Assembly: GCF_029891575.1 (NCBI RefSeq)
Contig: NZ_JARZHF010000006.1
Span: forward strand, 124,001 to 188,000
Source of the DNA: Salipaludibacillus daqingensis
GTDB taxonomy: Bacteria; Bacillota; Bacilli; Bacillales; Salisediminibacteriaceae
Length of the DNA stretch: 64,000 bases
Direction: 5' to 3'
In this document: one piece after another, positions 50,968 to 60,082 of the stretch
Numbering within the stretch: position 1 is the stretch's first letter
Layout: each line of letters opens with the position of its first letter
Notes under the pieces: model-generated
Told to the model about the DNA's origin: nothing
Databases searched by the model: none
What the model saw: only the letters and a program-made list of their open reading frames with translations
Made by a program: the position numbers and the translations under genes

Positions 50968-52083
50968 TTGAAAGTAGCCTTAATGACATTTCATAATGCC
51001 TTAAACTATGGAGCGGCATTACAAGTGTATGCTTCTCAACAAGCAATAAATAAATTAGGTGTTGATTGTGAAATAATAAATTATGTGAATCAGTATAGGC
51101 AGGATGCTTATAGTATGAGTAATCATGTGAAAGAAAAACTAAAAAAGAAAGAATTTAAATCTGCCTTAAAGTATTGTGTAGGTAGCCTTTTTATGAATAA
51201 AAGACGTATTAAGTTTGAGAGATTTTATAAAGAAAAACTTTTAATTACAGAGAAATCTTATACCTCAAGTAGTGAACTTGAAGAAATTAATGGGAAATAT
51301 AACAAGTTTATTGTAGGTAGTGATCAAGTGTGGAATCATAGTAATAATGGGAAGGATTTTGCTTTTTTTCTGGATTTTGTTAAGGACTATAATAAAAAGA
51401 TTGCTTATTCATCAAGCTTTGGTTTGGCTACCATACCTGAAGAATTAAAAGGTAAATATACTACAAATCTAAGTCAGATAAAACACATTTCAACGAGAGA
51501 AAGTTATGGTGTTAAGTTAATTAGAGATTTAACGCGGCGAGATGCTGAACTTGTTTTAGATCCAGTATTTTTATTAGATAAAAAACATTGGGAATCTTTA
51601 ATTGAAAAGAAAAGAATAAAGGAAAAAATAATATTTTGTTACACTAATAGGCCATCTCAATTTGAGGACTTCATTTCGCAAACTGGATTTTCAATAGATG
51701 GATATAAAATTCATAAACTGACAAGCCAACTAAAAATTAAGGACTTTCTAGACACTAATGTAAAAGTTGCTTACTCAATTTCACCAATAAAATTTATTGA
51801 AACAATTGCCAAATCGGAGTTAGTCGTATCAGCATCGTTTCATTGTATTTCAATGGCGATTATTTTAAATGTTCCTTTTGTCGCTGTATTGACAGGAGAC
51901 AAGGGGAAGGACGAGAGAGTTCTAAATATTTTAAGAATTACAGGCCTTGAAGATCGTATTTTAAATGAAAGAATGACAATTAACGACATAAATAAACCAA
52001 TTAATTTTCATGATGTAGAAGAATGTATTGATGAATATAGAAAAAAATCAATAGATTATTTAAAAAATGCAATTCATAGTTAG
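50968..52083 (+). CDS. Polysaccharide pyruvyl transferase family protein
   Basis: 371 residues of the CsaB/WcaK-like family, transferring a pyruvate ketal from phosphoenolpyruvate to a sugar. It begins MKVALMTFHNALNYGAALQVYASQQAINKLG, has the conserved FIVGSDQVWNHSN and KKIAYSSSFG segments, and ends with ELVVSASFHCISMAIILNVPFVAV (the His of SFH is typical). The TTG start follows a purine-rich GAGAGAGAGGG. Pyruvylation would add further negative charge to the polymer. The MurB-like gene downstream may act on a related group. Confidence 0.87.
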   Translation: MKVALMTFHNALNYGAALQVYASQQAINKLGVDCEIINYVNQYRQDAYSMSNHVKEKLKKKEFKSALKYCVGSLFMNKRRIKFERFYKEKLLITEKSYTSSSELEEINGKYNKFIVGSDQVWNHSNNGKDFAFFLDFVKDYNKKIAYSSSFGLATIPEELKGKYTTNLSQIKHISTRESYGVKLIRDLTRRDAELVLDPVFLLDKKHWESLIEKKRIKEKIIFCYTNRPSQFEDFISQTGFSIDGYKIHKLTSQLKIKDFLDTNVKVAYSISPIKFIETIAKSELVVSASFHCISMAIILNVPFVAVLTGDKGKDERVLNILRITGLEDRILNERMTINDINKPINFHDVEECIDEYRKKSIDYLKNAIHS

Positions 52084-52208
52084 TATATAGCATCAAGGTT
52101 TTAATTAGTATTCATTGAACATATTCACACATATCTGTTTTGAGAAAGTATATTGATAAAGTTAAATCTCATAAAAATTAATTTATTTTAAAGGATGTTG
52201 TTAATGCA

Positions 52209-53066
52209 ATGAAAATTTTATCAAATGAGAGTTTGAAAAACTATACTACTGTTAAAATTGGCGGTTATGCTGAAAAACTCTATTTTCCAGAGAGCATTGA
52301 AGAGTTAAGTGATTTAATAAATCAATTATCTGAAGAGGATTATTATATTATAAGTGGCGGTTCAAATATACTAATCAATGATAAAAAAACCTATAAAAAT
52401 GTTGTTTCATTAATCAAAATGGATAATAGTGTAATGGAATTAGGAGATGGAAAGTTTTATGTTGGGGCCTCAGTTAAATTACAAAAATTAATCAACATAA
52501 TAAATAAAAAGGGTTTTGGAGGAATAGAATATTTATTTTCAGTTCCTGCGTTAGTCGGAGGTTCGGTAGCAATGAATGCCGGAAGAGGAAAGGTTCATGG
52601 CCTTTCAATTAGCGATTATATAGAAGAGGTTCGTGTATTAGATAAAGGTGTAATTAAAGTATTAAGTAAAGAAGAATGTAATTTTAAATATAGAGATTCA
52701 ATTTTTAAAAAAAATAATAATAAATTAATAGTTTTAGGAGTAACGTTTACCTTTGATAAAGGATATCCTGAAGAATTGAAGAAAATTCGACAAGAGCGGA
52801 TTAATATTAGTCAAAGCAATCAAGATGCTAGTGGATATAATTTTGGTTCTGTTTTTCGTAAACATAATCGTGTAATAATGCAAGTAATAAGAATAACTCA
52901 TCCTGGATATAAGACTGGTATGTCATTTTCTAAAAAGTCTTCTAATTGGCTAATTAATCAAGGTGAAGGTACATACTCTCAAGCAATTAGCCTGATTACT
53001 AGAGTTGAAAAGCTGCATAAAGTGATAGGACAAAAGATTATTCGAGAGGTAATAATTTGGAAGTGA
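52209..53066 (+). CDS. MurB-like UDP-N-acetylenolpyruvoylglucosamine reductase homologue in the capsule cluster
   Basis: 285-residue FAD oxidoreductase. It keeps the MurB signatures: NYTTVKIGGYAEKLYFPES, YIISGGSNILINDK (FAD loop), EYLFSVPALVGGSVAMNAGRG, the catalytic arginine region FKYRDSIF and the serine in YNFGSVFRKH, with a C-terminal Glu in IIREVIIW. Genuine MurB is normally encoded once, in the peptidoglycan genes; this AT-rich copy stands between a pyruvyl transferase and Wzy. It may reduce an enolpyruvyl group to a lactyl ether on a capsule sugar. The family call is firm; the role is an inference. Confidence 0.82.
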   Translation: MKILSNESLKNYTTVKIGGYAEKLYFPESIEELSDLINQLSEEDYYIISGGSNILINDKKTYKNVVSLIKMDNSVMELGDGKFYVGASVKLQKLINIINKKGFGGIEYLFSVPALVGGSVAMNAGRGKVHGLSISDYIEEVRVLDKGVIKVLSKEECNFKYRDSIFKKNNNKLIVLGVTFTFDKGYPEELKKIRQERINISQSNQDASGYNFGSVFRKHNRVIMQVIRITHPGYKTGMSFSKKSSNWLINQGEGTYSQAISLITRVEKLHKVIGQKIIREVIIWK

Positions 53067-53137
53067 AAATTAATAGAACCTATTAATTATGTCTAATTAG
53101 GTAATCTACATGCTTTAATTCTGTAAGGGAGCTTATT

Positions 53138-54412
53138 ATGCCTTGGAAAAATAGAGATTTGAAAATTAGTAAAATGACAATTATAACTATTCTAGGAATA
53201 AGTTTGTATAGGATAGTTTTAGATATTGTTTATTTTAATGCAGTGTCACCAATATTTGGATATACTGGGTTTCTTTCTACGTTTAGTTATGAAAAATACA
53301 TTTTATCATGGATTATTTTAATAATTTTTATCCCTTTGTTTACAGCACTAAACAATAAAAAGTCTTTATCCAGTATTATTATAATTTTATTATTTTTATT
53401 GTCCTATTTACCATTTACCACTATGGTAGCATTCCATCCATTTTCATCGTTATTTATTGTAAGCCATATTATTTATTGGTTAGTATTTTTTATTTTTTAC
53501 AAATTAATACCTACAATAAAATTTAAAACATTAAAAAATGATAAATTATCGAATTTTGTAATAAACATTATTATTTTTGTTTTTGTTGCTGTAGTTATAT
53601 ATATATCTATTCGTTATACCAGTTTTAGAATCACTTTTGATTTACTTAATGTTTATGATTCTAGAATGGATGCTAGAAGCTTTAATCTTCCAACTATGAT
53701 TTCTTATATTTATGCAGCTGCTAAAGCTGTAAATCCTGTATTAATTGTATATTACATGGCTAGAAAACAAAAACTACAAGCAGGAATTGTTACATTTATC
53801 CAATTATTAAGTTTTTCTATAAACGGATCTAAGACAGTATTTTTTACAACAGTTTTAGCAATTTTATTGTATTTAATTTTTCAAAATAAGCATAAAATAA
53901 TTTTGCCACTTATATTTTTTTCTATTAATCTTATTGCTTTACTAGAAGTATATATACTTAATAGCTTTTTAATTGTTGCTTTCGTAATTAGACGAGTATT
54001 ATTTGTTCCAAATTTACTGAACAGTTACTATTTTGATTTTTTTAGTAGTAATTCTCCAGATTACTTCAGACAAAGTTTCTTAAGACATATAGGGTTTGAA
54101 TCTCCTTACATTTCTATCGACAGTCTTATTGCTATAAAGTATTTTAATAAACCTGAAATGGCTGCTAATAATGGTTTATTTAGTGATGCTATTGCAAACT
54201 TTGGTTTTTTGGGCGTTCTTATAATGCCTCTGTTAATTGTATTTGCACTAAAGATTTTAGATGCATGTACAGAAGGATTAGATATAAAAATATTAATAAT
54301 CTCAGGTATAACACTAGCATTTATATTTGTTAGCTCATTTTTCTTTACTGTTCTTTTAACGCATGGCTTTATAGCTTTATGTTTCATATTATATTTATTA
54401 CCACGAAAATGA
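53138..54412 (+). CDS. Wzy-type polysaccharide polymerase (multi-pass membrane protein)
   Basis: 424 residues with about ten to twelve hydrophobic segments and very low sequence conservation, as expected of O-antigen/capsule polymerases. A large soluble loop (about residues 285-345, with LNSYYFDFFSSNSPDYFRQS and HIGFESPYI) is the usual periplasmic or extracellular catalytic loop. It lies where a Wzy is expected, before the flippase, and no other polymerase candidate is present. It would join repeat units on undecaprenyl diphosphate. The assignment rests on topology and context. Confidence 0.72.
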   Translation: MPWKNRDLKISKMTIITILGISLYRIVLDIVYFNAVSPIFGYTGFLSTFSYEKYILSWIILIIFIPLFTALNNKKSLSSIIIILLFLLSYLPFTTMVAFHPFSSLFIVSHIIYWLVFFIFYKLIPTIKFKTLKNDKLSNFVINIIIFVFVAVVIYISIRYTSFRITFDLLNVYDSRMDARSFNLPTMISYIYAAAKAVNPVLIVYYMARKQKLQAGIVTFIQLLSFSINGSKTVFFTTVLAILLYLIFQNKHKIILPLIFFSINLIALLEVYILNSFLIVAFVIRRVLFVPNLLNSYYFDFFSSNSPDYFRQSFLRHIGFESPYISIDSLIAIKYFNKPEMAANNGLFSDAIANFGFLGVLIMPLLIVFALKILDACTEGLDIKILIISGITLAFIFVSSFFFTVLLTHGFIALCFILYLLPRK

Positions 54413-55437
54413 AAATAATTTTACCTCAAATAGGGATAAATGAATAACTATATGATTATCTGAATATAATACTAGAATTTCACTCTTTTAAAACATGCTA
54501 TGCCTAATGAGCTTAAAAAATCTTTCGAAGAGCTTTGGAGGAGTTGAGATCCAGTATTTGGAGTGATATACGACGAGTGCGGCTTTCAGCGATCCGTTTT
54601 TGTTCTTAATCTTCTTGCTTAGGTGTAAAACGCGCTTTAGAGCACTTAATCGAATAGTACGTTTTTAACCTGTATCTTAATTTCTTGAGTCAAGTAGATA
54701 TTATCGACTAAGATACCCTTTGAGGAAACGCTGTTTCGCTCCACATAATTTTCGACAAACTTAGCATGTCGTGTCCTATGTTATTAGTACCACCTTCAAG
54801 GTAATCGAGAAATGACCATCCGTTGACAGTACTAACGGATTCTTTGCACCAAACGCTACTTTTTGAAAGCTATAAAGTTCCTAAATACCAAAGATTCTTG
54901 TAATGATTAGCACCCTCCTTAAAGGCAAGTTTTCAAAATACTTCATATTTTTTCTGCGTAGTTTAGTTGCTTCTTGATACCTTTTCAAAGCTTTCATTTG
55001 GGGTTTTCTTCTATTTGGAAAGGAAGAGATTATTTTAATGGGCTTTTTCTCGGCACGTTCTAAATTTATCTTGGGACCCCAAAATAGGCCAAGCAGTTTA
55101 TGATAGGGTGGGGAATCTGTTTAAACGTTCCAATGTTTATTTTACCTTGTCCAAAGCGTGTCTGATAAAGTTGGCTTAGACTCTCTAAATGAGATCCTTC
55201 AGTTGTTTTTGGCGTTCCTATACTTTGCATCAAGAGGTAGACAGAAATCTTCTTCAGGTAATAAAATTTGGATTTTTGAATGGTTGTAAATGGTTTAGCC
55301 CTCCATTTGCAAAGGCTTTAGGTATTTTTCTGACTTTTTATTTGTATCTAACTTCGACAAAAAGAGTAATAAAATACTAGTAACAATTGAATTTTTTAGT
55401 TATCTAGAAGTATCTAAATTTGAAGGGAGTAGGACTT
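54413..55437. other. Noncoding or decayed stretch between Wzy and the acetyltransferase
   Basis: No intact gene. The base composition of about 54530-54860 is higher in GC than the flanking cassette. The minus strand there reads fragments of protein-like sequence (for instance SALKRVLHLSKKIKNKNGSLKAALV), interrupted by stops and frameshifts, which suggests a remnant of an inserted element. I cannot assign it to a known transposase family. The 63-codon plus-strand frame at 55189 has no ribosome binding site. Confidence 0.4.
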
Positions 55438-56310
55438 ATGTTAAGTAAATGTGTGAGATACACATTGAGAAAGATACTTCGTATTCGCAAATATGAAACA
55501 ATTTCAGCGAATATAAGAAGAAGGAAAACACAGTTCGCTAAGAAAATTTATAAAAAACCAATATCAAGATCACAAATATATTCTGTATTAAAAGAACTAG
55601 GAATAAAAGAAGGAGATAATCTTCTAGTGCATGCATCTTGGAGAGATTTGTACAATTTTCAAGGCGAGCCAGACGAGTTGATAGAAGTCTTAAGACAAAT
55701 ATTAGGAGGAGAGGGCACCTTACTAATGCCGTCTTACGGACCGACAAGAAGTTATTTAGATGTAGAATGTACACCTTCTAGTGCTGGTGTATTATCCGAG
55801 ATTTTTCGATTACAACCAAATACAGTGCGAAGTGCTTGTACTCATTTTTCTATAAGTGCTAGCGGCAAGAATGCAGTTGAGTTGACAAAGGAACATATTA
55901 ATAGTGAGTATGGATTTGATCATAATTCGCCTTATTATTTGTTATCTAAATTTGATAATAGCAAAGTTTTATTTATTGGTTTAGGAAAAGAACCGACCCA
56001 AATATCATTATTTCACTGTGCTGGATATTTATTAAAAGAAAAGAATCCTGCTCTTGCAAATCTTTTGTCCTATAAATACAGGTCAACTTTAATTAAGGAT
56101 AAAATTCAATATGAAAAAGAGATGGTAATAAGAAAACCAGGACATAAAAACAATAATAAAGTATTTAAGAAAATATTAAACAGTATTAATAATAGAAAGC
56201 ATGTACGTAATTCAAATGTTGATTTTGTGTTAATAGATGCTAAAGAAGGTTTAAATAATGCGATAGAATATGCAAATAAAGGTATATATTGTTACAAAGG
56301 AATTAAATGA
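55438..56310 (+). CDS. AAC(3)-family N-acetyltransferase of the polysaccharide cluster
   Basis: 290 residues (ATG at 55438, GAAGGGAG upstream) resembling aminoglycoside N3-acetyltransferases: ILGGEGTLLMPSYGPTRSYLDVE, SAGVLSEIFRLQPNTVRSACTHFSISASG and NSPYYLLSKFDNSKVLFIGLG. Members encoded within capsule or O-antigen loci act on amino sugars of the polymer, which fits here; antibiotic resistance is not implied. The N-terminus is basic. It lies between two decayed stretches, so it may have arrived separately. Confidence 0.82.
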   Translation: MLSKCVRYTLRKILRIRKYETISANIRRRKTQFAKKIYKKPISRSQIYSVLKELGIKEGDNLLVHASWRDLYNFQGEPDELIEVLRQILGGEGTLLMPSYGPTRSYLDVECTPSSAGVLSEIFRLQPNTVRSACTHFSISASGKNAVELTKEHINSEYGFDHNSPYYLLSKFDNSKVLFIGLGKEPTQISLFHCAGYLLKEKNPALANLLSYKYRSTLIKDKIQYEKEMVIRKPGHKNNNKVFKKILNSINNRKHVRNSNVDFVLIDAKEGLNNAIEYANKGIYCYKGIK

Positions 56311-56689
56311 AATTATTATTTGAGCATACTTTAAAGATATGAGGAAACGACTGAGGTGTCATCCAAATACTCAACCTAAAGCTTTCAAAAGCCTTTCAGG
56401 AGTTTCCTTTTTTATTCATGTTCTCATTCAAAAAGTGGAAATTGAGTATTTTATTTTAGAGGTAAGATGAAAAAATCATCTCAATTTTTGATTTAGATAA
56501 ATTGATTTGATAAATTACCAAAACAGAAAAGGAGCATCCTATTTTAGCGAAGAAGGACCAAGAGAAACAACTATCAAGGTGAAATACGTTTTCCAATTCT
56601 CATGTTTAATAGTGTTTTCGATTCCTGCTTTAAATACATTTAATTAATATTTATGAAGTGTTTAAAGTTAATGGAAGTGAGGTATGTTA
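56311..56689. other. Noncoding stretch before the flippase gene
   Basis: No gene. A segment at about 56340-56400 (CTCAACCTAAAGCTTTCAAAAG region) shows weak, gapped, inverted similarity to about 54531-54570 on the other side of the acetyltransferase gene. This could be the two ends of an old insertion. The rest is AT-rich without recognisable structure. Confidence 0.35.
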
Positions 56690-57925
56690 GTGAAGAAATT
56701 ATATATTAAAAAAATAAGAAAAATCTCAGGAGACATGTTAGTAAATATATTTGCTACAATTATTCCTGTATTGGTTTTACAATTTGCCTTATTGCCAATT
56801 GTAGCAGGTAGATATGATGATGCCAACTATGGTTTAGCTTTAGTACTAATAAGCTTAATTACTATCTCAGCTCAATCATTTAGCGTTTCATTAGGAAATT
56901 CTCGTTTACTATTAAATGATACGTATGTAAAATTAAACAAGGTTGGAGACTTTAATGTTCTATTAATTGCATATTGTATTATTAATATTATTTTATTATC
57001 GATAGGAACTTATTTATATGAAGGTTTTCTGAACCCTTTAAATGTTGGATTAATAGTCTCTATATCAATATTTCAACTTGTAAGAAGGTACTTGCTAGTA
57101 TCATTTAGATTGAAAATTTATTTTAAAGGGATTCTGTATAGTAATATCATTCTAGTTATTGGCTATATGGTTGGGATGATTCTATTTTTACTTACAGATT
57201 TATGGCAACTAATATATTTAACAGGCGAATTAATAAGTTTAATTTATGTGATGATTAAAACAAAATTACTTCGTGAGCCATTTGAAATTACACAATTATT
57301 CAAAAGAACTACTAAGCATAGCCTTGTAATATTAATAGCAGCTTTACTAGGTACAGCCAATACACAAATTGACAAATTGATTTTATTTCCTATCCTAGGT
57401 GCAAAAATGGTTGCAGTTTACCACATTTCGACTTTATTTGGTAAAACTCTTTCTATGGGAGTCGCACCAATAAATAATGTATTATTAACATATTTATCTA
57501 AAATGAATCATTTTAAGATAGGATATTTTAAAATGTTGTTATTTACTGCAAGTATATTGGGGGTATTAAGCTATTATTTTGTAATTTTAGTCAGTGAGCC
57601 TATTTTAACTTTTCTATATCCATCCTATGCTCAAGAAGCTTTGGAATTAATTTATATTACTACTTCAACGGCTATAATCACAATGGTTAGCACAGTAATT
57701 AACCCTGTAATTATGAAATTTTGTAATATAACGTGGCAGATATGGTTAAATATTATAAATATTGTTACATTCGTAACGATGGCTTTTTTTCTAGTTCAAA
57801 TAAATGGTATTTTAGGCTTTTGTTATGCAGCACTTATTGCTTCCATTATAAAGCTTATAATTATGATTGCCGTATACTATAAAAAAGCTAAAACCCCTGC
57901 CGTAACAGAAAGAGCCGTCATTTAG
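56690..57925 (+). CDS. Wzx-type flippase / polysaccharide transporter
   Basis: About 411 residues with 12 hydrophobic segments, like MATE/MOP-family exporters of lipid-linked repeat units (ATIIPVLVLQFALLPIVAGRY, GTANTQIDKLILFPILGAKMVAVYHISTLFG). It would move the undecaprenyl-diphosphate repeat across the membrane to Wzy. The GTG at 56690 has AAGTGAGG about 7 bases upstream; the ATG at 56684 is closer to that box and less likely. It is the last gene of the cluster. Confidence 0.82.
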   Translation: MKKLYIKKIRKISGDMLVNIFATIIPVLVLQFALLPIVAGRYDDANYGLALVLISLITISAQSFSVSLGNSRLLLNDTYVKLNKVGDFNVLLIAYCIINIILLSIGTYLYEGFLNPLNVGLIVSISIFQLVRRYLLVSFRLKIYFKGILYSNIILVIGYMVGMILFLLTDLWQLIYLTGELISLIYVMIKTKLLREPFEITQLFKRTTKHSLVILIAALLGTANTQIDKLILFPILGAKMVAVYHISTLFGKTLSMGVAPINNVLLTYLSKMNHFKIGYFKMLLFTASILGVLSYYFVILVSEPILTFLYPSYAQEALELIYITTSTAIITMVSTVINPVIMKFCNITWQIWLNIINIVTFVTMAFFLVQINGILGFCYAALIASIIKLIIMIAVYYKKAKTPAVTERAVI

Positions 57926-57928
57926 ACC

Positions 57929-58010
57929 TGGTGCCTGTCACTACGCGGGTTTTGTAGATATATGTTTAAAGAATTGGAGATTGGGAGTTTGTGAGGAGCT
58001 TCTTAGTAGT
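57929..58010 (+). repeat. REP-like element R1
   Basis: Begins GGTGCCTGTCACTACGCGGG, continues TTTTGTAGATATATG, then AAAGAATTGGAGATTGGG. GTG...CAC forms a short palindrome. One of five related copies between 57.9 and 62.9 kb. Confidence 0.75.
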
Positions 58011-58083
58011 GGTCGTTGAAAGTTGAGGATGGGCTGTCTGAGTGGTTGTAAGTTCTCATCCTCTTTTTCGCTTTTGCGTTATA

Positions 58084-58506
58084 TTAGAGATCGTGTCTCC
58101 ATTGTTGCGAGAAGAGATGGATGCAATGGGCTGTTCTGTACATTTGTCTTTTATGGTCTTGGGTGAAGCGTTTACAATTAATTGTTTGACATTTTTTAAG
58201 GTAATGCTGGATTGATTTGCAACTTTAGGGACGGGCTCAATCTTTTATATGTTCGCAAAGAAAATCCAGTGACAGTGTTGAACAGGTTGGAAAGGCATAG
58301 ATGTTCTCGTCGGTATTAATAGCAACAGGAATTCTCTTATAGACGCCTAACTGATGAATCGCCGCAATACGCCTCCCATCATAGGAGGCTCCACCTTTTA
58401 TATAAGCTAATTCAATGAGTTGCATCGTTGTTTGCTTCAGAGAGAAGTGCGATTCTTTTTTGTTGATGGTATAAGTGCTTAATATAGTGAAAATTTGCTC
58501 GTTCAT
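58084..58506 (-). pseudogene. Truncated comK paralogue
   Basis: The frame starts MNEQIFTILSTYTINKK like the comK gene at 60082, then lacks about 30 residues found in the other copy, resumes at MQLIELAYIKGGASYDGRRIAAIHQLGVYK and NIYAFPTCS, and is frameshifted after that. The remaining C-terminal codons can still be followed in another frame down to 58084. The loss of part of the N-terminal domain makes a functional activator unlikely. Confidence 0.82.
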
Positions 58507-58796
58507 TCTTATACACATTGCTTTGTTTATAAGGACTGGTGACTGGTCACTTCCAGATTATCACTTAGAATTTTAATTATACGATATATTTAGCTAGATA
58601 GCTTTCAAGTTTTGACTTTTCCATCCCGAAGCGATTTCGTTCTTTTCTTGCTCGGAAAAAAATCATCATCTTAGTTTTTAATCCACGTGAAGAAATTGTC
58701 TACGCGATTCCATTTCCCAGTTCAAAGAGATTTTAGAAGCAGATATTACTTTTTAAGGATATAACAATTAAATAGATAAGAGATGAGGCACATACT

Positions 58797-59339
58797 ATGA
58801 AGAAAAAAATTCTTATAGCTAGTTCTTTAATTTTTCTAATTGTAATAATTATGATCACTATGTTAATAGTTTCTGCGGATATTTCAAAAGCAGGATATAT
58901 TAATGAATATATTAAAGACGAGGAAAATACTTCAAAAATGGGGGAGAATTCACACAAGTTAATTAACGATTATCCTGATTTATTTCCTACAAAAGATATT
59001 TTAAATATATTAGATTTCTATGATATGCCTATTAATAGTAAAGAGCTAGAAAAAAGTTTTTCAAAGTTCGATGGACAAATTATTTATAGAAATGGAATTA
59101 TTTATGATGCTGTAGATGTACATTGGAATGACTTTAAAGGAGAGAAAAAGCTAGTTTCTTATTTTTATGTTACAGATGCAGAAGGGTATAATTATAAGTT
59201 ATTAGACTTAGATGCTTCGCATCATGTGAAAGGTGATAAAATATCTTTTTATGGATTACCACTGGTAAAACAAACTTATAATAACAATGATGGAGGAAAT
59301 ACACGTATATTCGTTGTATTGTCGAGCTATATAGAATAA
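58797..59339 (+). CDS. Membrane-anchored protein of unknown function
   Basis: 180 residues: a basic N-terminus and one hydrophobic segment (ILIASSLIFLIVIIMITMLIVSA, about 5-27), then a soluble, acidic, outward-facing domain with LFPTKDILNILDFYDMPI and a probable beta-rich end (RIFVVLSSYIE). I do not recognise a family. It lies between the two copies of the comK region, is more AT-rich than they are, and was probably carried in separately or trapped by the duplication. GAGATGAGG precedes the ATG. Confidence 0.65.
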   Translation: MKKKILIASSLIFLIVIIMITMLIVSADISKAGYINEYIKDEENTSKMGENSHKLINDYPDLFPTKDILNILDFYDMPINSKELEKSFSKFDGQIIYRNGIIYDAVDVHWNDFKGEKKLVSYFYVTDAEGYNYKLLDLDASHHVKGDKISFYGLPLVKQTYNNNDGGNTRIFVVLSSYIE

Positions 59340-59415
59340 CCAGTACAGAACTGAATCGGAAATCCGGTGGCTGCCACTGGCCATGCGTGGTTGTATCAAA
59401 TTTCAAAATTGGATT

Positions 59416-59500
59416 CGTGCCTGTCACTTCCGGGGTTTTGTAGATATATGTCGAAAGAATTGGAGATTGGGAGTTTGTGAGGAGCTTCTTAGTAGTGGTC
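59416..59500 (+). repeat. REP-like element R2
   Basis: CGTGCCTGTCACTTCCGGGG, then TTTTGTAGATATATGTCGAA and AGAATTGGAGATTGGG. Closest to R1; part of the duplicated comK block. Confidence 0.75.
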
Positions 59501-59590
59501 GTCTAACTAAGATCGTTTCTTGTCTGAAAGTAGAGGATGGGCTGTCTGAGTGGTTGTAAGTTCTCATCCTCTTTTTCGCTTTTTGTTATA

Positions 59591-60082
59591 TTAGAGATCG
59601 TGTCTCCATTGTTGAGAGAAGAGATGGATGCAATGGGCCGTTCTGTACATTTGTCTTTTTATGGTCTTAGGTGAAGCGTTCACAATTAATTGTTTGCCAT
59701 TTGTAAAGGTAATGCTGGATTGATTTGCAACTTTAGGGACGGGCTCAATCTTTTGTATGTACGTGTAGAAAATCCACTGACAGTGAAAAAGGGTTGGTGA
59801 ACAGGTAGGGAAGGCGTAGATGTTCTCGTAGGTGTTAATAGCAACAGGCACTTTCTTATAGACGCCTAACTGCTGAATTGCGGCAATACGTCTGCCGTCA
59901 TAGGAGGCTCCACCTTTTATACAAGCTGATTCAATGAGTTGCATCGGTTTTTTATTTACGTAAAAAGTGTTGTCTACTTCGATGACAATCGTTTGGTATT
60001 CAGTGTTTGCTGCAGGGAGAAGCGCGACCGTTTTTTTGTTGATCGTATAACTGTTCAATATAGTGAAAATTTGCTCGTTCAT
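59591..60082 (-). CDS. comK: Competence transcription factor ComK homologue
   Basis: 163 residues similar to ComK, the master activator of DNA-uptake genes in Bacillus: ALLPAANTEYQTIVIEVDNTFYVNKKPMQLIESAC, IKGGASYDGRRIA (compare the family's FFGSSYAGRK), NIYAFPTCSPTLFHCQWIFYTYI, ITFTNGKQLIVNAS and QMYRTA. It is about 30 residues shorter than B. subtilis ComK at the C-terminus, the region that mediates degradation and oligomerisation there. An AGGGGTG box lies about 8 bases before the ATG. A broken second copy is at 58084. Confidence 0.88.
   Translation of the reverse strand: MNEQIFTILNSYTINKKTVALLPAANTEYQTIVIEVDNTFYVNKKPMQLIESACIKGGASYDGRRIAAIQQLGVYKKVPVAINTYENIYAFPTCSPTLFHCQWIFYTYIQKIEPVPKVANQSSITFTNGKQLIVNASPKTIKRQMYRTAHCIHLFSQQWRHDL

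Larger units (their letters stand above)
57929..58525. repeat. comK-region duplicate, copy 1 (degraded)
   Basis: Aligns with 59416-60090 through the repeat GGTGCCTGTCACT, the shared TTTTGTAGATATATG segment, the downstream flank of comK and most of comK itself. Copy 1 has lost about 100 bases inside the gene (around 58441) and has further small deletions, including one that shifts the frame near 58260. Confidence 0.88.

Noticed and set aside
52209-53066. The cell's housekeeping murB
   Set aside because: It lies in AT-rich capsule DNA with no peptidoglycan genes nearby; a dedicated capsule function is more likely, though not proven.
54530-54860. Named insertion sequence
   Set aside because: The minus strand shows protein-like fragments, but I could not match them to a transposase family or find terminal inverted repeats with confidence.
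55189-55380. 63-codon plus-strand frame in the gap before the AAC(3)-type gene
   Set aside because: No ribosome binding site, no recognisable motif, and it lies in decayed DNA.
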